Shown in pieces: positions 1 through 5,127 of a DNA stretch of 6,400 nucleotides (its first letter is position 1; each line of letters begins with the position of its first letter). Both the position numbers and the translations under genes were made by a program. This DNA comes from Opitutia bacterium (GTDB lineage: Bacteria > Verrucomicrobiota > Verrucomicrobiia > Opitutales > Seribacteraceae), in the NCBI GenBank assembly GCA_018646565.1, contig JABGUO010000357.1, forward strand, positions 1 through 6,400, in the 5' to 3' direction. The notes beneath the pieces are model-generated. The model was not told the origin of the DNA and ran no database searches. It was given only the letters and a program-made list of their open reading frames with translations.

Positions 1-2
1 CC

Positions 3-62
3 TTGAACGGTGAGAAACCACTTGCCCAGGCAAATGATGTACCAATAATAAACCACACTTGA
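3..62 (+). CDS. possible C-terminal tail of an upstream protein (5' partial)
   Basis: From the window edge, the frame beginning at base 3 is the only + strand frame open for any distance. It encodes about 19 residues ending in the sequence VPIINHT and stops at a TGA at 60-62. The other two + frames hit stops within the first 14 bases. If real, the gene would end 28 nt before the next start, which would make it part of the same operon. I do not recognise the tail. In this context a mannonate dehydratase, uronate isomerase or transporter gene would be a natural neighbour, but nothing in these residues shows that. An open stretch this short could also be chance. Confidence 0.3.
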   Translation: MNGEKPLAQANDVPIINHT

Positions 63-90
63 TCGAAATTTTCACACTCATTCGGAAAGC

Positions 91-1194
91 ATGAACAAAA
101 GCGAAGAACAGTTTTACATAGTACCCGAGGGCACACATAATGCCCTTGTTAAAAATGCCTATGCTCACCGAGGTTTTGACCAGGAGGAGTGCGATGCAGC
201 GGCTCGCTTTTCTTCCTACGCCACCCATCACGGCATACGGACGCACAATGCATTAAAAGCATTGCACTTGGACGATCTTTTTGGATCGAAAGCGGGGGGC
301 TGCAAACCATCGGCTACAATCATTAAAAAGGAGAGTCGTTTTGGAGCCTCTCAGGTTTGGGATTGTCAGTATAAATTGGGCCAGGCTACGGCTTATGAAG
401 CAATGGATGCCTGCATCGAATTGGCAGATAAATACGGGATTGGTCAAATCTCGGTGGATCATGCATTTCATTATCTTTGGGGTGGTGGCTATGTAATGGA
501 GGCAGCCAAGAAGGGCTACATTGCCTACACTAATTGTACGGCTGCGATTACGGAAGTGGTTCCCTTCATGGGGAGTAGTCCGACTTTGGGTACGAATCCC
601 CATTCCTGGGGTTTTCCTACCACTGAGGCCCTTGGCTTTCCTATTGTGATTGATTGGGCGACCTCGGTCATTGCGATGGGTCGAGTTCAGCAACTCAAGA
701 GGGAAGGAAAGTCTCTTCCTCCGGGTGCTGCGGTTGATTCCGAGGGTAATGAAACCACAGACCCCCATCAGGTTGCCGCTCTTAAACCTTTCGGTGCTCA
801 TAAGGGGTATGGTTTATCATTGATTAATGAATTGGTGGCCGGGTTTATTGGTGCGTCCAAGCCCACGCTACGGAGCAAGCATTTGAATGATGGAGATAAG
901 CACACCCCTAATTTTTATTTCCAGGTTATCCATCCGGAAGCACTGAGTAGCGGTGCATTCGCACATGGACGAAATCAGTCTGAAAATATAAAAGTCGTAC
1001 TCGATGATATTTTAGGGGAAGGGAATGAAAAATGTATTGTTCCCGGGCAGATTGAGGCCGAATTTGCGAAGCTATCTGAAGAGGCAGGGGGACTGCTTTT
1101 TTCGGAAAAGGAAATTGAAGAATTTAATTTGATTGCAAAGGAGTGCGGATCGGAACCTTGGCAATTAAATGCCTTAGAAAAAAGTGGAAATTAA
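91..1194 (+). CDS. Ldh_2-family NAD(P)H-dependent oxidoreductase (malate/L-lactate dehydrogenase type, YjmC-like)
   Basis: This is a cytoplasmic 2-hydroxyacid/2-ketoacid oxidoreductase of the Ldh_2 family, which includes archaeal-type malate dehydrogenase, ureidoglycolate dehydrogenase and 2,3-diketo-L-gulonate reductase (YiaK). Seen in the 367 residues: THHGIR at 45-50, matching the family's SHG-R motif whose His is the proposed acid/base; PTLGTNP at 164-170; VIDWATS at 186-192; and PFGAHKGYGLSLINELVAG at 233-251, the family's GHKGYGL signature. The usual N-S-N-H-F-G block is replaced by DHAFHY at 123-128, so this is a divergent subfamily. Family members are mostly 330-360 residues, so this one is full length. 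The ATG at 91 has only a poor, too-close purine run before it (84-88). The next gene starts 3 nt after the stop. B. subtilis keeps a homologue, YjmC, in its hexuronate operon. The substrate is not known; a keto- or hydroxy-sugar acid from uronate breakdown is my inference. Confidence 0.88.
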   Translation: MNKSEEQFYIVPEGTHNALVKNAYAHRGFDQEECDAAARFSSYATHHGIRTHNALKALHLDDLFGSKAGGCKPSATIIKKESRFGASQVWDCQYKLGQATAYEAMDACIELADKYGIGQISVDHAFHYLWGGGYVMEAAKKGYIAYTNCTAAITEVVPFMGSSPTLGTNPHSWGFPTTEALGFPIVIDWATSVIAMGRVQQLKREGKSLPPGAAVDSEGNETTDPHQVAALKPFGAHKGYGLSLINELVAGFIGASKPTLRSKHLNDGDKHTPNFYFQVIHPEALSSGAFAHGRNQSENIKVVLDDILGEGNEKCIVPGQIEAEFAKLSEEAGGLLFSEKEIEEFNLIAKECGSEPWQLNALEKSGN

Positions 1195-1197
1195 TTT

Positions 1198-2295
1198 ATG
1201 AGTCTCGACATTAAATCAAAATCTGACTGCCGTTACGACCTTGTCTCGCTCGGTGAAATTATGCTTCGTCTCGATCCGGGTGAGGGCAGAATACGAACGG
1301 CACGAAATTTTTCCGCCTGGGAAGGGGGAGGGGAGTACAACGTGGCCCGCGGATTACGCCGATGCTTCGGAATGGACACGGGAGTAGTTACCGCATTTGC
1401 GGATAATGAGATCGGCCGATTAATAGAGGATTTTATTTTGCAGGGTGGTGTGGACACTTCGCTGGTTCGTTGGGTTCCCTATGACGGACTCGGACGGGAA
1501 GTGAGGAACGGTTTAAACTTCACTGAGCGCGGTTTTGGTATCCGCGGAGCGGTCGGAGTACCCGATCGTGGACTGACTGCAGCCTCTCAATTGAAAGTCG
1601 GAGACATTGATTGGGATGACCTTTTTGGAAATCAGGGTGTTCGCTGGTTCCACACCGGGGGAATATTTGCGGCGTTGTCCGAGTCCACTGCAGAAGTTAC
1701 TGCGGAAGCGGTGCAGTCTGCCCAGAAATACGGAACTATAGTTTCTTATGATCTGAACTACCGCCCCTCACTTTGGAAATCGATAGGTGGGATTGAAAAG
1801 GCCCAGGAAGTGAATCGTGCGATTGCCCGGAATGTGGATGTGATGATTGGAAACGAGGAAGACTTTACTGCTTGTCTCGGATTTGAAGTGGAAGGTGTGG
1901 ACGAAGCAATTTCTACGATCGAAGTGGATAGTTTTAAGAAAATGATCACCCAGGTAGTGAACGAGTTTCCCAATTTTAAGGCGACTGCGACCACTCTGCG
2001 TACCGTGAAGACGGCCACACTAAACGATTGGGGTGCGATCTGCTGGCAGGGTGGAAATTTTTATGAGGCGGTTCATCGTCCGGATCTAGAGATTATGGAT
2101 CGGGTCGGCGGCGGAGACAGTTTTGCCTCCGGTTTAATTTATGGATTTCTTCAGGGGCATGATGGGGGGAAAGCAGTTAATTACGGAGCAGCTCATGGGG
2201 CTCTGGCGATGACCACACCAGGAGATACTTCCATGGTGACCGTTGCGGATGTGGAAAAAGTAATGGGGGGTGGTGGAGCCCGGGTGGTAAGGTAA
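1198..2295 (+). CDS. kdgK: PfkB-family sugar kinase, probable 2-keto-3-deoxygluconate kinase
   Basis: A cytoplasmic ribokinase-fold kinase predicted to phosphorylate 2-keto-3-deoxy-D-gluconate (KDG) with ATP to give KDPG, which an aldolase splits into pyruvate and glyceraldehyde-3-phosphate. Visible in the 365 residues: an N-terminal strand VSLGEIMLRLDP (16-27) with substrate-pocket residues; WEGGGEYNVARGL (41-53), the PfkB N-terminal glycine motif; YDLNYRPSLW (184-193), typical of KDG kinases; and the C-terminal signature DRVGGGDSFASGLIYG (301-316), with Asp307 as the expected catalytic base. The anion hole is GGGD rather than the commoner GAGD. The C-terminal tail GGGGARVVR resembles the glycine-rich G-R-V-x-R tail I recall in KdgK-like kinases, so it is probably genuine. 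At 365 residues it is somewhat longer than E. coli KdgK (about 310), because of an insertion near 230-275. It lies 3 nt after the oxidoreductase gene, with a weak GGA before the ATG. Another sugar acid remains possible as substrate. Confidence 0.85.
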   Translation: MSLDIKSKSDCRYDLVSLGEIMLRLDPGEGRIRTARNFSAWEGGGEYNVARGLRRCFGMDTGVVTAFADNEIGRLIEDFILQGGVDTSLVRWVPYDGLGREVRNGLNFTERGFGIRGAVGVPDRGLTAASQLKVGDIDWDDLFGNQGVRWFHTGGIFAALSESTAEVTAEAVQSAQKYGTIVSYDLNYRPSLWKSIGGIEKAQEVNRAIARNVDVMIGNEEDFTACLGFEVEGVDEAISTIEVDSFKKMITQVVNEFPNFKATATTLRTVKTATLNDWGAICWQGGNFYEAVHRPDLEIMDRVGGGDSFASGLIYGFLQGHDGGKAVNYGAAHGALAMTTPGDTSMVTVADVEKVMGGGGARVVR

Positions 2296-2315
2296 ATCTC
2301 AACTATTTATTTCCT

Positions 2316-3131
2316 ATGAAAGAATTATTTAATATAAGCGGAAAAGTTTTTGTGGTTACTGGCTCAACTGGTGTTCTTGCCGGAGGAACTGCAAGGTATT
2401 TACAGGAGCAGGGTGCCAAAGTGGCTTACCTCGGAAGGAATCAGTCTAAAGTGGATGCAGTCTTGGAAGAGGCGGGAAAGATATCCGAGCATTGCCTGGG
2501 AGTGACTACTGATGTACTTGACGAAGATGGGCTCAATAGGGGGTATGAGAAAGTGATGAACCAGTTCGGTCGGGTCGATGCCCTGATCAACGGGGCGGGC
2601 GGAAATATGCCTGGTGCGACCATTGGCCCGGATAAGGAAATTTTTGACCTTAATATAGACGACTACAGCCAGGTGATGGACTTGAATCTCAAGGGTACGG
2701 TTTTGCCGACACTTACTTTTGCCAAAGCATTTAAGGGACAGGGTACGGGTTCAGTAATTAATTTTTCGTCTATGTCTTCGGGCCAGGCCTTGACTCGGGT
2801 TTTGGGATATTCCAACGCCAAGGCTGCAATCGATAATTTTACCCGTTGGATGGCGACCGAAATGGCATTGAAGTACGGAGATGGAGTCCGCGTGAATGCA
2901 GTGGCCCCGGGATTTTTTATTTCCAATCAAAATCGGGCTCTTTTGCTTAATGAGGACGGCTCATTTACCGAGCGTGGACAGCAGGTCATCAACAAAACTC
3001 CATTCAGGCGCTTTGGAGAGCAGGAAGAAATTTACGGAACCATTCATTATCTACTTTCGGACGCCGCTTCTTTCGTAACTGGAACCGTTGCGGCGGTGGA
3101 TGGCGGATTTTCTTCTTTCTGCGGGGTATGA
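2316..3131 (+). CDS. uxuB: SDR-family D-mannonate oxidoreductase (fructuronate reductase), UxuB/YjmF type
   Basis: A classical short-chain dehydrogenase, predicted to interconvert D-fructuronate and D-mannonate with NAD(P)H in the glucuronate pathway. Seen in the 271 residues: the nucleotide-binding loop TGSTGVLAGG (15-24); NGAGGN (92-97), the NAG motif; Asn124 in DLNLKG; Ser152 in FSSMSS; Tyr165 and Lys169 in YSNAK; and APGFF (197-201). The stretch APGFF then SNQN (203-206), the segment TPFRRFG (228-234) and the C-terminus VDGGFSSFCGV (261-271) match my memory of B. subtilis YjmF/UxuB closely, and this separates it from generic 3-oxoacyl reductases. One oddity is that the loop position usually occupied by the last glycine (GVLG) is Ala22. 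The gene follows the kinase by 20 AT-rich nucleotides with no Shine-Dalgarno sequence. An alternative is a related sugar-acid reductase, such as the alginate-pathway DEH reductase, but the C-terminal features favour mannonate. E. coli UxuB belongs to a different, unrelated family. Confidence 0.82.
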   Translation: MKELFNISGKVFVVTGSTGVLAGGTARYLQEQGAKVAYLGRNQSKVDAVLEEAGKISEHCLGVTTDVLDEDGLNRGYEKVMNQFGRVDALINGAGGNMPGATIGPDKEIFDLNIDDYSQVMDLNLKGTVLPTLTFAKAFKGQGTGSVINFSSMSSGQALTRVLGYSNAKAAIDNFTRWMATEMALKYGDGVRVNAVAPGFFISNQNRALLLNEDGSFTERGQQVINKTPFRRFGEQEEIYGTIHYLLSDAASFVTGTVAAVDGGFSSFCGV

Positions 3132-3154
3132 AATTTCGTATGTTTGGTTAATTG

Positions 3155-4201
3155 ATGAAGGCAAAGTATTATTCAACTGCTGAATTGGCAGAGAAGACAG
3201 GGACTTCGAGGCAGGTGATCTCCGCAATTATAAACGAGAAGTGGAAGGAGAAGAGAATTTCGCAGGCTACATACGAACGCATTAAGAAAGCGATGGATGA
3301 CCTTGGCTTCGTACCGGACCGGACTGCAGTCTCACTCAAAAAAGACAGTCGGAAAAAAGTGGGACTACTCTGTCATGGTCCTTTATATTCTCATATTTTG
3401 ACTGCGATTGAAAAACTCAACCACCATTTTTTGGATCAAGGAATTCCAGTTGAAATGCACATAAGTGCGGAAGGGAGACTCGCCGAAGGATTACGGGATT
3501 TAATGGGCCAGCGAGTGGAAAGTTTGGTTGTGCTACTCAGTCCGATGACCCGCAACTTTTGTGAGGTTGATTTGAAGAACCCATCGATTCTCAAATTATT
3601 ACGGGTAGTGCCCAATATTATATACAATTTTCCTTTTGGGATTCATGAAGACTCGCTTGAAAAAGAACTGACCCGAGGAGGTTCTCAACTGATCGGTTTT
3701 TCTAAAGAAAAAGCATACACTCAGTTTTTTAAAGATTTTACTGCCCCAGAGAAGACCCGAATTTTGATGGATGACAAGATTTTTGCACTGTTTAAAGCTG
3801 GAACACAGATGAGCAAGATTTGTGAGAGTTTTGATCGATTGGATACTTACCCTAATCCCCAAAGTGACAAATTGGACCAAAACCCTTTTCTGATTGGAGA
3901 AAAGCTTGCTCATATGCTTCTTACCAGGATCAGAGAGCAGCACTATGATTTTATTCTGACCTCTTCGGATCGGATTGCCCAGGGCATGGCCGCTGTTTTA
4001 GAGGAAGCAGGGTTATCTATTCCCAAAGATATTAACCTGCTTGGATTTGATAAAATAAATTCTCTTCCCTACTTTAAGCATGCCTTGCCCACGATTGAAG
4101 TGCCGATACAACCAATGATCGATGAACTTCTTGCCACATTGAAAAAGCAAAAATGGAATGGAAATTCATTTCGGGTTGAAGCAAACTTGATTGGTACTTA
4201 A
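3155..4201 (+). CDS. LacI-family transcriptional regulator
   Basis: A DNA-binding regulator with an N-terminal helix-turn-helix and a periplasmic-binding-protein-like effector domain. In the 348-residue form starting at the ATG, STAELAEKTGTSRQVISAII (7-26) is the HTH, with recognition residues around S18-R-Q-V. RISQATYERIKKAMDDLGFVPD (34-55) is helix 3 leading into the hinge region, and the effector domain follows from about residue 68 (VGLL). C-terminal marks are SSDRIAQGMAAVLEEAG (270-286), IPKDINLLGFD (289-299) and the closing TIEVPI segment, all standard for the family. The turn before helix 3 is longer than in LacI (INEKWKEKRIS). A TTG at 3152 directly precedes the ATG and follows an in-frame TAA at 3149-3151, so the start can only be one of these two. 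There is no clear ribosome binding site. Its place at the end of the cassette suggests it controls the uronate genes, as LacI-family ExuR does in B. subtilis. The effector is unknown. Confidence 0.88.
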   Translation: MKAKYYSTAELAEKTGTSRQVISAIINEKWKEKRISQATYERIKKAMDDLGFVPDRTAVSLKKDSRKKVGLLCHGPLYSHILTAIEKLNHHFLDQGIPVEMHISAEGRLAEGLRDLMGQRVESLVVLLSPMTRNFCEVDLKNPSILKLLRVVPNIIYNFPFGIHEDSLEKELTRGGSQLIGFSKEKAYTQFFKDFTAPEKTRILMDDKIFALFKAGTQMSKICESFDRLDTYPNPQSDKLDQNPFLIGEKLAHMLLTRIREQHYDFILTSSDRIAQGMAAVLEEAGLSIPKDINLLGFDKINSLPYFKHALPTIEVPIQPMIDELLATLKKQKWNGNSFRVEANLIGT

Positions 4202-4266
4202 GGAAAATTTGATTTTTAAGTTGTAGGACTTTCATCCTGTCGATGGAATGGTCATAAAATCAAATA
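4202..4266 (+). promoter_or_regulatory. intergenic leader with inverted repeat and hairpin before the stress-protein gene
   Basis: This 65-nt spacer separates the regulator from the next gene. It holds a perfect 10-bp inverted repeat, ATTTGATTTT at 4207-4216 and AAAATCAAAT at 4256-4265, whose second arm ends 1 nt before the ATG. Between the arms is a 7-bp hairpin (4230-4236 with 4242-4248, one G-U pair, loop CTGTC). An alternative 4-bp stem, AGGA 4225-4228 with TCCT 4235-4238, excludes it. No T-tract follows the hairpin on either strand, so it is not a standard intrinsic terminator. It could be an operator, a leader structure that affects translation, or chance in AT-rich DNA. I see no convincing -35/-10 pair. 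Confidence 0.4.
4207..4265. repeat. 10-bp perfect inverted repeat with 39-nt spacer
   Basis: The arms 4207-4216 and 4256-4265 are exact reverse complements. The match stops on both sides: 4206/4266 is A-A and 4217/4255 is T-T. Both arms are almost pure A/T, which raises the chance of coincidence. The location, exactly filling the spacer and ending beside a start codon, is what makes it worth recording. Confidence 0.5.
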
Positions 4267-5127
4267 ATGAGTACAGTTGACCAGTTCGAAAGCGTTTTTA
4301 AGGCAGCCGCCAAAACAATCTATCTTCATGAAAGCCCATCCTTCGGGAAGGTTTTGTTGGTCACCGATATGGAAGAGTCCGATTCCACATTGTATTTAAA
4401 CTCGGTACGTACGTATTTTGAGAAGACTCTTCTTCCCGGTGAAACGAAATGGGAGGTGCTTTCCAAAAAGGACTTTCAAACCGTTAAGGAGTTGCTCGGT
4501 AAAGTCGAAGAGTATCAACCTGACTTGCTTCTCACTTATCGTAACCTAAGGAGTGATTCGTGGAGGTGGCCATACAGCCTGGGTGAACATTTGGATGTTC
4601 TTACCCAAGTAACCACCACGCCCGTTCTTGTGTTACCCCACCCGGATCGAGATGATGCAGCTGAACTTTTGGAAAAGTCTCCTGAAAAAGTAATGGCGGT
4701 GTCAGGTCATATGTGCGGGGAAGGTTCCCTCATTAAATATGCATCTGCCTTCACTCCCAAAGGGGGGAAGCTGTTACTGAGCCATATTGAAGATAAGGTT
4801 ACCCTTGACCGTTATCTTGATGCGATTGAAAAGATTCCTGATATTGATACCGAAGTGGCGAGGGAAACCCTGCTTGCCCGACTGCTTAATGATGCCAAAG
4901 ATTTTGCCGAGTCTGCTCGGTCTGGTTTGGAACGTGCCGGCCTTGGGATTTCAGTTGAGTGCATGGCTCAATTAGGATCCCGTTTGGAGGATTATCGAAA
5001 ACTTATTGAAGAGGGACAGGTCGATCTTCTAGTTATGCACGCCAAGGAGGATGATCAATTAGCGATGCATGGTATGGCCCATCCTCTCGCGGTTGAACTT
5101 CGCTCCGTACCCATTCTTTTATTGTGA
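4267..5127 (+). CDS. universal stress protein (UspA)-like protein, two-domain, lacking the usual ATP-binding motif
   Basis: A soluble 286-residue protein with no signal peptide or membrane segment, which I read as two divergent Usp-type alpha/beta halves. The first half starts with strand KVLLVTDM (28-35) and ends with DLLLTYR (86-92), SLGEHLDVL (104-112) and PVLVLPHP (119-126). The second starts with KVMAVSGH (141-148) and ends with DLLVMHAKEDDQLAMHG (253-269) and VPILLL (281-286). In a typical UspA domain the last loop carries G-2x-G-9x-G-S/T for ATP; neither half here has it, so it is probably a non-ATP-binding type. Length fits tandem Usp proteins (about 280). The ATG at 4267 has no Shine-Dalgarno sequence. 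The stop overlaps the start of the permease gene by 4 nt, so the two are translationally coupled. Usp-type proteins are known partners of transporters, for example TeaD with the TeaABC TRAP transporter, so a regulatory role on the permease is a reasonable inference. The Usp assignment rests on pattern recognition, not alignment. Confidence 0.7.
   Translation: MSTVDQFESVFKAAAKTIYLHESPSFGKVLLVTDMEESDSTLYLNSVRTYFEKTLLPGETKWEVLSKKDFQTVKELLGKVEEYQPDLLLTYRNLRSDSWRWPYSLGEHLDVLTQVTTTPVLVLPHPDRDDAAELLEKSPEKVMAVSGHMCGEGSLIKYASAFTPKGGKLLLSHIEDKVTLDRYLDAIEKIPDIDTEVARETLLARLLNDAKDFAESARSGLERAGLGISVECMAQLGSRLEDYRKLIEEGQVDLLVMHAKEDDQLAMHGMAHPLAVELRSVPILLL

Noticed and set aside
61..90. Possible LacI-type operator (TTGATCGAA or GAAATTTTC) before the first gene
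   Set aside because: The symmetry extends only 4 bp or so on each side and no second copy was found in the other spacers.
253..801. 182-codon open frame on the - strand
   Set aside because: It lies entirely inside the well-supported Ldh_2 gene, and its translation is rich in Arg, Ser, Thr and Asn with no recognisable domain. It is a shadow of the + strand gene.
2265..2290. G-rich tract at the end of the kinase gene as a G-quadruplex or slippage site
   Set aside because: It encodes a glycine-rich tail that looks normal for this kinase type, the G runs are uneven, and similar short G runs occur elsewhere in the coding sequence.
3140..3151. Three-codon upstream ORF (M-F-G-stop) before the regulator
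   Set aside because: It is very short with no ribosome binding site; chance is the simplest explanation, though its stop directly abuts the TTG codon.
4204..4217. AAAAT-TTG-ATTTT mini-hairpin followed by T as a terminator of the regulator gene
   Set aside because: A stem of five A-T pairs with no GC pairs is too weak for an intrinsic terminator, and the T-run is part of the stem itself.
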